Shown in pieces: positions 6,397 to 11,466 of a stretch of 11,466 nt of DNA. A program made the position numbers and the translations under genes. The notes beneath the pieces are model-generated. The model did no database searches. It was given only the letters and a program-made list of their open reading frames with translations, and was not told the DNA's origin. Source of the stretch: an uncultured Clostridium sp. (GTDB taxonomy: Bacteria; Bacillota; Clostridia; Lachnospirales; Lachnospiraceae); contig UQFC01000090.1 in NCBI GenBank assembly GCA_900540335.1, forward strand, positions 1-11,466, written 5' to 3'. How positions within the stretch are numbered: position 1 is the stretch's first letter; every line of letters begins with the position of its first letter.

Positions 6397-7218
6397 ATGA
6401 AAAAAACGATGACATTGGTACTTGGTATGATGATGGCAGCTTCTCTGGCAGGATGCGGAGCAGGAAATGAAAGCAAAACTGTGGATGATATTAAAAAGGC
6501 CGGGAAACTGGTGATGGCCACGGATGCGGCATGGGCACCGTTTGAGTATATTGCTGATACAGATACACCGGTAGGATCAGACATTGATTTGGCTCAGGCG
6601 ATTGCGGATCAGTGGGGAGTGGAGCTGGAGATTATTAACGCGGCTTTTGATACTCTTCCCCAGTATCTTGACAATGGCAAGGCGGATATTGTGATTGCAG
6701 CTATGACGATTACGGATGAGAGAAAAGAGCAGATGGCATTTTCGGATCCGTATACAAAATCAACCCAGTATATTATTGTGAATGAGACGGATGATTCTGT
6801 AAAGAATATCGAGGATCTGGCAGGGAAGAAGGTTGCTGTTCATCTGGGCACTACAGGTGATTTCCTTGTTTCTGATGAAATTGCGGATGGATGCCTGAAG
6901 GATACGGGAGCGGAAGTGGTGCAGTATAAAAATCTGACAGAGGGATGTCTTGCTCTTCAGAAGGGAGATGTAGATGCAGTGATGCTGGATCTTCTTGCAG
7001 CGCAGAATTTCTGTGCGGTGAATGAAGGATTAAAGTGTTTTGAGGCGAAATATGCGGATGGTTCTTCTACAACAGAGGAGTATGGTATTGGCGTAAAGAA
7101 GTCCAACACAGAACTGGTAAAGGCAATTAATGAAGTGATTAAGCCTATGGTAGAGGATGGAAGCATTGAAGCAAGTATTGAAAAGCACAAAGAACTGGCA
7201 TCTTTGCTTGAGCAGTAA
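6397..7218 (+). CDS. Amino-acid ABC transporter substrate-binding lipoprotein (SBP family 3)
   Basis: A 273-residue extracytoplasmic receptor tethered to the membrane by a lipid. The signal peptide is MKKTMTLVLGMMMAASLAGC, with lipobox LAGC and lipidated C20. The family 3 solute-binding fold follows: KLVMATDAAWAPFEY, then GSDIDLAQAIADQWG, then DIVIAAMTITDERKEQMAFSDPY, whose arginine typically holds the ligand carboxylate, then GKKVAVHLGTTGDF and the C-terminal EEYGIGVKKSN. It is the first gene after the consensus promoter and is followed 23 bp later by the permease. The polar amino-acid class is clear. Arginine or methylarginine as ligand is inferred from the DDAH-type gene downstream, not from binding residues, so cystine or glutamine cannot be excluded. 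Confidence 0.92.
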   Translation: MKKTMTLVLGMMMAASLAGCGAGNESKTVDDIKKAGKLVMATDAAWAPFEYIADTDTPVGSDIDLAQAIADQWGVELEIINAAFDTLPQYLDNGKADIVIAAMTITDERKEQMAFSDPYTKSTQYIIVNETDDSVKNIEDLAGKKVAVHLGTTGDFLVSDEIADGCLKDTGAEVVQYKNLTEGCLALQKGDVDAVMLDLLAAQNFCAVNEGLKCFEAKYADGSSTTEEYGIGVKKSNTELVKAINEVIKPMVEDGSIEASIEKHKELASLLEQ

Positions 7219-7241
7219 CCGGGGATTTCAGGAGGCAGAAT

Positions 7242-7970
7242 ATGAGTTTGTTTGAGAGCTTTTTATCTCAGTTTCAAAAGGCGTTTATTGTAGATAACCG
7301 CTGGAAGATTTTTCTGAAGGGCTTTATTAATACCATGGTCATTACACTGGCGGCAGCAGCTATCGGTATTCTGATTGGTGTGGTGATTGCAGTATTCCGG
7401 TATATGGCGTCCCAGAAGGATCCGAGAAAGAAAAGGACGTTTGGAAGTGTGGTGATTGGAGTCATAGACCGTTTGATGGCGGCCTATGTGGCTGTGATTC
7501 GCGGTACGCCGCTGGCGATTCAGCTGATGATTATGGCATTTATTGTTCTTCGAGGCGTATCAGATGGAATGGTGGTTGCTATTGTTGCCTTTGGTCTGAA
7601 TTCCGGCGCTTATGTGTCAGAGGTAATCCGTGCAGGAATTCAGTCAGTGGACGGCGGTCAGATGGAGGCAGGACGTTCTCTGGGACTGAACCGGGTGGAT
7701 GCCATGCGGCTGATTATTTTGCCGCAGGCTTTGAAGAATATTCTTCCGGCACTGTGTAATGAAGCCATTGCTGTTTTGAAGGAAACATCGATTGTGGGAT
7801 TGATTGCAGTTGTGGATCTGACACGGGCCAGCGATTTGGTGCGCAGCCGCACGATGCAGCCTTATTTTCCGCTTCTGGCAGTGGCGCTGATTTATTTCCT
7901 GCTGGTATACGGCCTTTCATCAGGTGTTTCAAAATTAGAAAAGAGGTTGGCGAGAAGTGATAGAGGTTAA
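7242..7970 (+). CDS. Amino-acid ABC transporter permease (HisM/GlnP type)
   Basis: A 242-residue inner-membrane permease that probably works as a homodimer, since only one permease gene is present. The first span is about residues 31-52 (TMVITLAAAAIGILIGVVIA). RGTPLAIQL (87-95) is the family signature. The cytoplasmic coupling EAA loop is EAGRSLGLNRVDAMRLIILPQAL (about 142-164), which docks on the ATPase. A last span lies near 210-225. Ribosome binding site AGGAGG is just before ATG 7242. The charged insert about residues 57-66 (SQKDPRKKRT) between spans 1 and 2 is a cytoplasmic loop. The 3' end overlaps the ATPase gene by 14 bp, indicating translational coupling. Confidence 0.92.
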   Translation: MSLFESFLSQFQKAFIVDNRWKIFLKGFINTMVITLAAAAIGILIGVVIAVFRYMASQKDPRKKRTFGSVVIGVIDRLMAAYVAVIRGTPLAIQLMIMAFIVLRGVSDGMVVAIVAFGLNSGAYVSEVIRAGIQSVDGGQMEAGRSLGLNRVDAMRLIILPQALKNILPALCNEAIAVLKETSIVGLIAVVDLTRASDLVRSRTMQPYFPLLAVALIYFLLVYGLSSGVSKLEKRLARSDRG

Positions 7971-8679
7971 AAATCTGAAAAAGCAATTTGGGGAACTGTC
8001 GGTGCTGAAGGGCATTACCGAGCATATTTCCCAGGGAGAAAAGATTGCGGTAATCGGACCTTCCGGTTCCGGAAAAAGTACGTTTCTTCGCTGTCTGAAT
8101 CTACTGGAAATACCTACAGAGGGGGAAATCTGGTTTGACGGCGTGAATATGACAGATGTGAATGTGGATATTGATAGAATGCGTCAGAAAATGGGAATGG
8201 TTTTCCAGCATTTTAATCTGTTTCCTCACCTGACTGTTCTGGAAAATATTATTCTGGCTCCTGTTCATTTGAAGCTGCAGACCAGAAAAGAAGCGGAGGA
8301 GAATGCAAGACGTCTGCTGGATCGAATCGGTCTTCTTGATAAGGCGGATACTTATCCGGCTATGCTGTCAGGCGGTCAGAAGCAGAGGATTGCCATTGTC
8401 CGGGCGCTTGCCATGAATCCGGAGGTTATGCTGTTTGATGAGCCGACTTCTGCTTTGGATCCGGAAATGGTGGGAGAGGTGCTGGATTTGATTCGCGAAC
8501 TGGCAGATGAGGGCATGACCATGGTGATTGTGACTCATGAAATGGGATTTGCCAGAGAAGTGGCTACAAGGGTTATGTTTGTGGACGAGGGACAGATCAA
8601 GGAGCAGAACACGCCGGAGGAGTTGTTTTCAAATCCTCAGAATCCGCGCCTGAAGGAATTTTTGTCGAAGATGTTATGA
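7957..8679 (+). CDS. Amino-acid ABC transporter ATP-binding protein (GlnQ/HisP type)
   Basis: A 240-residue cytoplasmic ATPase that powers uptake. Walker A is GPSGSGKST (34-42), Q-loop Q84 lies in MVFQHFNLFPHLT, the ABC signature is LSGGQKQR (137-144), Walker B is VMLFDEP (157-163), the D-loop is SALD, and the switch histidine is H194 in VTHEMGFAR. All elements are intact, and the length equals the polar amino-acid importer norm. The start is a GTG at 7957, inside the permease gene; it gives the expected N-terminus MIEVKNLKKQFG, with AGAGG about 12 bases upstream. The 14-bp overlap fixes operon membership. No terminator is evident in the 122 bp before the next gene, so read-through into it is likely. 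Confidence 0.94.
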   Translation: MIEVKNLKKQFGELSVLKGITEHISQGEKIAVIGPSGSGKSTFLRCLNLLEIPTEGEIWFDGVNMTDVNVDIDRMRQKMGMVFQHFNLFPHLTVLENIILAPVHLKLQTRKEAEENARRLLDRIGLLDKADTYPAMLSGGQKQRIAIVRALAMNPEVMLFDEPTSALDPEMVGEVLDLIRELADEGMTMVIVTHEMGFAREVATRVMFVDEGQIKEQNTPEELFSNPQNPRLKEFLSKML

Positions 8680-8801
8680 CAGACAGGGCAGCAGAGGAGA
8701 TGGGCTGAAATCGCTGCAAATAGAAAAAAGTCCGGCTGCTGTAAGAACAGATGAAAAAATATTTGTGAATATTAAAATTGTAAGAGAAAAGGGGAAAGAT
8801 T

Positions 8802-9584
8802 ATGTTTAAGAATGTGATTGTAAAAACACCGTGTAAGGCTGTTACAGAAGGAATTACTTCTGCTCCGGAGCTGGGAAAGCCGGATTACGAGAAGGCGCTG
8901 AAGCAGCATGAAAGCTATATCGCAGCATTGAAGAAGTGTGGCGTGGAGGTGACTGTGCTTCCTGCAGATGAAAATTTTCCGGACAGCTGTTTTGTAGAGG
9001 ATACGGCAGTTCTGACGAAAAAGTGCGCGGTAATTTCCAATCCCGGCGCAGCTACCCGGACAAAGGAGACGGAAGCGATGATTCCGGTTATCAAACAGTT
9101 TTATCCGGACGAGTGCATTGAGTATATTCAGTCTCCCGGTACTATGGAGGGCGGAGATGTAATGATGGTGGGAGATACCTTTTACATTGGCCGTTCTGCG
9201 AGAACGAATGAGGAGGGAATCCGCCAGTTTTCTGAAATTCTGGCAAAATATGGCTATACGGTTGTGGAGGTGCCCCTGGAAAAGGTGCTTCATTTAAAGA
9301 CAGGAGTCAACTATCTGGAGAACAACAATATGCTGGTTTCCGGGGAGTTTAAGGATAAAGCAGAGTTTGCTTCTTATAATCGCTATGAGATTCCGGAAAA
9401 TGAGGCGTATGCGGCCAATTGCATCTGGGTGAATGACAAGGTACTTGTGCCGGCCGGTTATCCGACTGTGGAGAAGCTGGTAAAGGAAATGGGCTATGAA
9501 GTGATTCTGGTGGACACCTCAGAATTCCGGAAGATCGACGGCGGACTCAGCTGCCTGTCTCTGCGTTTTACGGCGATGAAGTAA
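8802..9584 (+). CDS. Dimethylarginine dimethylaminohydrolase (DDAH) family enzyme
   Basis: A 260-residue pentein-fold hydrolase. Family members release citrulline and an amine from methylated arginine; relatives act on arginine or related guanidines. The catalytic triad of Pseudomonas DDAH (Glu114, His162, Cys249) is matched with a constant +2 offset: E116 in TMEGGDV, H164 in VLHLKTG, C251 in GGLSCLSLRF. Substrate-binding blocks FPDSCFVEDTAV (59-70) and RSAR (131-134) are present. ATG 8802 follows a strong ribosome binding site, AAAGGGGAAAG. It lies 122 bp after an amino-acid importer, suggesting that the importer feeds it. A 9-bp GTGAATATT at 8765-8773 repeats one found before the operon promoter. 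Methylarginine versus arginine specificity cannot be settled from sequence. Confidence 0.87.
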   Translation: MFKNVIVKTPCKAVTEGITSAPELGKPDYEKALKQHESYIAALKKCGVEVTVLPADENFPDSCFVEDTAVLTKKCAVISNPGAATRTKETEAMIPVIKQFYPDECIEYIQSPGTMEGGDVMMVGDTFYIGRSARTNEEGIRQFSEILAKYGYTVVEVPLEKVLHLKTGVNYLENNNMLVSGEFKDKAEFASYNRYEIPENEAYAANCIWVNDKVLVPAGYPTVEKLVKEMGYEVILVDTSEFRKIDGGLSCLSLRFTAMK

Positions 9585-9599
9585 GGACGTCTGTTTTTG

Positions 9600-9629
9600 T
9601 CATAGATGTCTGACGCTGGCTCATACAAT
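9600..9629 (+). promoter_or_regulatory. Sigma-E-type sporulation promoter of spoIIID
   Basis: The -10 CATACAAT at 9622-9629 is a perfect match to the mother-cell sigma-E consensus CATACAhT. TCATAGA at 9600-9606 is a fair -35 (consensus KMATATT) with a 15-bp spacer, slightly long. It sits about 27 bp upstream of the spoIIID start. In Bacillus, spoIIID is transcribed by sigma-E, so the site fits the gene. Confidence 0.65.
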
Positions 9630-9656
9630 GTAAAAAACATATTCAGGGGAAAGCCC

Positions 9657-9830
9657 ATGAAGGATTACATTGAGGAGCGGGCGGCAGCCATTGCCAATTA
9701 TATTATTGAGCATCATGCAACAGTACGGCAGACAGCAAAGAAGTTTGGAATCAGTAAGAGTACGGTACATAAAGATGATGGTGTCATAATAAGAACAGAA
9801 TTTCAGGGAATGCGGAAAGCGTCTGTATAA
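9657..9830 (+). pseudogene. spoIIID: Stage III sporulation regulator SpoIIID, interrupted after codon 40
   Basis: SpoIIID is the mother-cell DNA-binding regulator acting between sigma-E and sigma-K. The first 40 residues match the family exactly in layout: MKDYIEERAAAIANYIIE, then the helix-turn-helix ATVRQTAKKFGISKSTVHKD. The normal continuation (a V-T-x-R-L segment and a basic C-terminal region, total about 80-90 residues) is missing. After HKD (9774-9776) the frame reads unrelated DGVIIRTEFQGMRKASV and stops at 9828-9830. ATG 9657 is chosen over the in-frame ATG 9606, because 9606 lies inside the sigma-E promoter while 9657 has the ribosome binding site AGGGGAAA and gives the family N-terminus. 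Sequence after the break belongs to a conjugative element, so insertion, not point decay, cut the gene. The 3' half is not in the window. Confidence 0.85.
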
Positions 9831-9842
9831 AGGGTTTTGGGG

Positions 9843-9864
9843 GCTTCTTCGGGCAGGAAGAAGC
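9843..9864. other. Perfect hairpin GCTTCTTC / GAAGAAGC
   Basis: Eight-bp perfect inverted repeat (9843-9850 and 9857-9864) with a 6-base loop, just after the stop of the spoIIID fragment. No T-run follows, so it is not a standard terminator. It could be element-end structure or part of the leader RNA. Confidence 0.55.
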
Positions 9865-9867
9865 TGA

Positions 9868-9893
9868 CTGTTCGGCGGTTCATGAGAATCGCC
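9868..9893 (+). repeat. 26-bp direct repeat with internal hairpin, first copy
   Basis: This matches 10091-10116 at 23 of 26 positions. It folds as GGCGGTTC / GAATCGCC around an ATGA loop, with one G-U pair. Unlike the second copy it has no flanking arms or T-run. Confidence 0.75.
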
Positions 9894-9925
9894 TAGGTAC
9901 AAACCAGAGAAATGACTTTTTCATG

Positions 9926-9972
9926 TTACCATATTTTCGCATATTTTACTATACAATTATGGAAAATTGTAT
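9926..9972 (+). promoter_or_regulatory. Possible promoter with overlapping inverted repeat
   Basis: A weak -35 TTACCA (9926-9931), an 18-bp spacer and -10 TATACA (9950-9955) lie in very AT-rich DNA. An exact 8-bp inverted repeat, ATACAATT (9951-9958) and AATTGTAT (9965-9972) with a 6-bp gap, covers the -10 and probable start site, the usual position of a repressor operator. Transcription from here would cross the structured leader to the terminator at 10087. The repeat is seen; the promoter role is inferred. Confidence 0.35.
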
Positions 9973-10043
9973 GGAAAGCGTTAAATGTTACTTGAAATGA
10001 TATTTCTCGCATAAAGCTTATCTCCCACTTGCTTGCTTATCAC

Positions 10044-10059
10044 GGTTTGGAGAGAAACC
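10044..10059 (+). other. Small leader hairpin exposing GGAGAG in its loop
   Basis: GGTTT (10044-10048) pairs with AAACC (10055-10059) around a GGAGAG loop. TCTCCC at 10021-10026 could instead pair with that loop, so two exclusive folds are possible in the leader before the terminator. Confidence 0.4.
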
Positions 10060-10086
10060 TTTGGCAAAGCAAAAGAGAATTACATA

Positions 10087-10132
10087 GCGTCTGTTTGACG
10101 GTTCATAAGAATCGCCGGACAGGCGCTTTTTT
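10087..10132 (+). terminator. Strong intrinsic terminator in the leader before the cysteine-rich gene
   Basis: Arms 10087-10104 and 10109-10126 form an 18-bp stem around an ATAA loop, with four G-U pairs and one A-C mismatch, followed by six T at 10127-10132. The stem contains the second copy of the 26-bp repeat (10091-10116). It lies 35 bp before ATG 10167 in the same direction. It therefore either ends a short leader RNA or acts as an attenuator controlling entry into the element's first genes. Confidence 0.75.
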
Positions 10133-10135
10133 CAT

Positions 10136-10157
10136 GCCCGAAAGCGGGCGAAGGAGG
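10136..10157 (+). promoter_or_regulatory. Hairpin abutting the ribosome binding site of the cysteine-rich gene
   Basis: GCCCG (10136-10140) and CGGGC (10145-10149) make a compact GC stem with an AAAG loop. It ends 2 bases before the AGGAGG ribosome binding site at 10152-10157. It could protect or expose the ribosome site once the terminator upstream is passed. Confidence 0.5.
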
Positions 10158-10166
10158 TGAGCCAGA

Positions 10167-10397
10167 ATGTCGGAAGTGAAATATGCGGAGGACAGACCGA
10201 AGGACTGCAGATACTGCTACTTCTGGTCGGGGAAGAAAAAGGGCTGTGATTTGGGCGGTGAAGAAAACTGCTACTACAGGATGCGTCCGGAAGAGATCCC
10301 ACACAGCGAATGTGACGGCTGCCCTTACAGACAGGAGCCAAAGTGCGTAAGCCTGTGCATGAAGAAAATCCTGAAGGACTGGAAGGGGAGAAGTTGA
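10167..10397 (+). CDS. Small eight-cysteine protein of the conjugative element
   Basis: A 76-residue protein with no named function known to me, of a kind seen just before the RepA-type gene in Tn1549-like elements. Eight cysteines lie at 14, 17, 27, 35, 49, 52, 60 and 64, giving two groups (CxxC plus two cysteines, then CxxC plus CxxxC). This spacing suggests two metal sites, most likely zinc. It is rich in charged residues, with no signal peptide or membrane span, so it should be cytoplasmic. ATG 10167 has AGGAGG 9 bases upstream, a strong site. The replication initiator gene begins 35 bp after its stop, so the two are probably co-expressed. A role in replication or regulation of the element is inferred only from position. 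Confidence 0.78.
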   Translation: MSEVKYAEDRPKDCRYCYFWSGKKKGCDLGGEENCYYRMRPEEIPHSECDGCPYRQEPKCVSLCMKKILKDWKGRS

Positions 10398-10432
10398 TTG
10401 TCCTTGTGGATACGGAAAGGCGGTGAAGGTAA

Positions 10433-11347
10433 ATGGCCTTTGATTATTTTTATGGCCCACAGGCGGAGCAGTTTGCCTTCTACCGGATTCCCAAAGTGCT
10501 TTTCACAGATGGACGTTTCGGGAATATATCTACAGACGCTAAAACACTGTATGGAATCCTGCTGGATCGGATGAACCTGTCAGCAGCTAACGGCTGGCTG
10601 GATCAGGCGGGAAGGGTATATATCATCTTCACCGTGGACGAAATCATGACTGCCCTTTCTTGTGGAAACAAGAAGGCCGTCTCTCTTCTGGCGGAGCTGG
10701 AACAGAAAGCCGGGCTGATTGAGAGAAAACGTCAGGGACTTGGAAAGCCCAACCTGATCTATGTCAAAAATTTTACTGGCGTTTATGTGGACAAGTCTGT
10801 GGATAACTATGTGGACAGCCATTCCCAGAAATGTCGAAAGGACACTTCTGGAAGTGTCGAAAGTCCATTTCAGGAAGTGTCCGAACGACACGGAAATAAT
10901 ACTGATTTTAAAGAGACTGACAGTAATGATACTGATCTTTTCTCTTCTTTCAGGACGGAGGGAAGGAATAGCGAGGGAATGGAGCTTCGCAGAAGTTATG
11001 AAGAGTATTTTAGGGAGCAGCTGGAATATGAGTATCTTCTTCAGGAGTATCCCTATGAGACAGAAAGCCTTGAAGAGATACTGGGATTGCTGGTTGATAC
11101 CTGCTGTACTGCCAGGAAAGTGATAAGGATTGCCGGGGATGATAAGCCAGTGGATGTGGTAAAGAGCCAGTTTATGAAACTGACAGGCGAGCATATCCGC
11201 TTTGTACTCTCTTGCCTGAAGGAGAATACCACAAAGGTGCGGAACATGAAGCAGTATTTGCTGACTGCACTATACAATGCTCCGCTTACCATCAGCAATT
11301 ATTACTCGTCCCGTGTGAACCATGATATGGCAAACGGGCGGATATGA
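10433..11347 (+). CDS. repA: Replication initiator protein A (RepA_N N-terminal domain)
   Basis: A 304-residue initiator. The N-terminal RepA_N winged-helix domain (about residues 1-114) starts FDYFYGPQAEQFAFYRIPKVLFTDGRF and includes ISTDAKTLYGILLDRM and the DNA-contacting region about 66-100. A low-complexity linker follows (about 115-175). The C-terminal domain (about 185-295: EEYFREQLEYEYL through ISNYYSSRVNHDMA) resembles the DUF6017-type domain found in such element proteins. In RepA_N plasmids the protein binds iterons lying inside its own gene to start replication; a candidate array is present in this linker. ATG 10433 has a GGTGAAGGT site upstream. The order cysteine-rich protein, repA, parA is typical of Tn1549-like elements, whose circular form may replicate. 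Confidence 0.87.
   Translation: MAFDYFYGPQAEQFAFYRIPKVLFTDGRFGNISTDAKTLYGILLDRMNLSAANGWLDQAGRVYIIFTVDEIMTALSCGNKKAVSLLAELEQKAGLIERKRQGLGKPNLIYVKNFTGVYVDKSVDNYVDSHSQKCRKDTSGSVESPFQEVSERHGNNTDFKETDSNDTDLFSSFRTEGRNSEGMELRRSYEEYFREQLEYEYLLQEYPYETESLEEILGLLVDTCCTARKVIRIAGDDKPVDVVKSQFMKLTGEHIRFVLSCLKENTTKVRNMKQYLLTALYNAPLTISNYYSSRVNHDMANGRI
10784..10894 (+). repeat. Iteron-like repeats inside repA, candidate replication origin
   Basis: Three units start at 10827, 10850 and 10873, exactly 23 bp apart, with shared core GAARTGTCGAAAG (the third unit is more diverged). Upstream, TATGTGGACA occurs twice, at 10784-10793 and 10808-10817. Because 23 is not a multiple of 3, the repeats fall in different reading phases and encode unlike peptides, so selection is at DNA level. 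In RepA_N plasmids such as pAD1 and pSK41 the origin is known to lie inside the rep coding region. Confidence 0.6.
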
Positions 11348-11360
11348 AGGGAGGAGAAAA

Positions 11361-11426
11361 ATGGCGAATAAAGCTGTCGTTCTGGCTGTCTCGAACCAGA
11401 AAGGCGGAACGGGTTATGAAAAGTAA
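11361..11426 (+). pseudogene. parA: ParA family partition ATPase, cut inside the Walker A motif
   Basis: ATG 11361 with GGAGG upstream (11350-11354) starts MANKAVVLAVSNQKGGTG, the normal beginning of a ParA/Soj ATPase. ParA proteins segregate plasmids and circular elements by ATP-driven patterning on the nucleoid. The P-loop should continue GKTTT, but after GGTG the frame reads YEK and stops at 11424-11426. The lost lysine and threonine are essential for ATP binding, so this copy cannot work. The break is sharp and followed by unrelated AT-rich DNA, pointing to an insertion or deletion join. The rest of parA is not in the window. Confidence 0.82.
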
Positions 11427-11466
11427 GTTATTATGCAAAGTTGAGTCCATACTTTGTTGGATTTCT
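11413..11466. mobile_element. Possible terminus of a second element inserted in parA
   Basis: Right at the parA break, TTATGAAAAGT (11413-11423) is repeated as TTATGCAAAGT (11430-11440), 10 of 11 identical, 17 bp apart. Multiple short terminal repeats of this kind are transposase binding sites in some insertion sequences, for example IS21-type. The window ends before any transposase, so identity is open, and a deletion junction is the alternative. Confidence 0.35.

Larger units (their letters stand above)
9777..11412 (+). mobile_element. Left end of a Tn1549-like integrative conjugative element, truncated
   Basis: From the break in spoIIID onward the content matches the replication/partition end of Tn1549/CTn-type elements: a non-coding leader, a small cysteine-rich protein, a RepA_N initiator and parA in the same orientation. 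The left boundary is set where SpoIIID homology stops (9776/9777). The exact att core cannot be read without the other end; a GATGA stretch lies at the junction. No integrase, relaxase or transfer gene is in the window. The right boundary is where parA homology stops (about 11412). Element family is from recognised gene order; boundaries are inference. Confidence 0.65.

Noticed and set aside
8680..8801. Terminator between the ATPase and the DDAH-family gene
   Set aside because: A CAGCAG / CTGCTG pair is present, but the loop is long and no T-run follows, so read-through seems likelier.
8772..9293. 173-codon minus-strand open frame
   Set aside because: It is antisense to the well-identified DDAH-family gene; its sequence is a reverse shadow rich in H, L, R and S.
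9606..9656. Upstream in-frame ATG for SpoIIID
   Set aside because: It overlaps the sigma-E promoter, lacks a ribosome site and adds residues not found in the family; ATG 9657 fits all three.
10580..11194. 204-codon minus-strand open frame
   Set aside because: It lies wholly within repA on the opposite strand, with no ribosome site and no recognisable motif.
1..11466. CRISPR array, tRNA or rRNA genes
   Set aside because: No regularly spaced repeat-spacer pattern, cloverleaf with T-arm signature, or rRNA core sequence was noticed. The 23-bp repeats in repA are contiguous without spacers.

Overview
The window looks like chromosome from a gut-type Firmicute of the Lachnospiraceae/Clostridia kind. 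The pointers are Gram-positive ribosome binding sites, a lipoprotein-anchored amino-acid ABC transporter, a SpoIIID sporulation regulator behind a sigma-E-like promoter, and the start of a Tn1549-like integrative conjugative element. The assignment is an inference from gene content, not from a marker gene.

Positions 1-2522 are the end of a surface-polysaccharide locus and a decayed neighbour. They hold the 3' part of UDP-galactopyranose mutase (glf), a membrane acyltransferase 3 protein starting 4 bp later, and an AT-rich hypothetical gene broken by two apparent single-base frameshifts. Positions 2617-4851 are a tandem array of Rpn/PD-(D/E)XK nuclease-transposase genes. Two full 281-residue copies share a 701-bp segment with no difference found by eye, and a stand-alone copy of their C-terminal tail lies between them. 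Positions 4893-6115 hold a family 4 glycosyltransferase on the minus strand, whose terminator stem overlaps its last codons.

Positions 6252-9584 form an arginine-type uptake and catabolism unit: a near-consensus promoter with ARG-box-like sites, a substrate-binding lipoprotein, a permease, an ATPase, and a dimethylarginine dimethylaminohydrolase (DDAH) family enzyme with a complete catalytic triad. The likely scheme is import of arginine or methylarginine followed by hydrolysis to citrulline.

Positions 9600-9776 hold the first 40 codons of spoIIID behind a sigma-E-type promoter. The gene is cut just after its helix-turn-helix. From there a conjugative-element end begins: a 330-bp structured leader with hairpins, a repeated 26-bp motif and a strong terminator; a small eight-cysteine protein; a RepA_N-type replication initiator whose linker contains a 23-bp-period iteron-like array; and parA, cut inside its Walker A motif. 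The last about 54 bases are foreign to parA and look like the end of a second inserted element. So two interruptions are visible: a sporulation gene cut by a conjugative element, and that element cut in turn.
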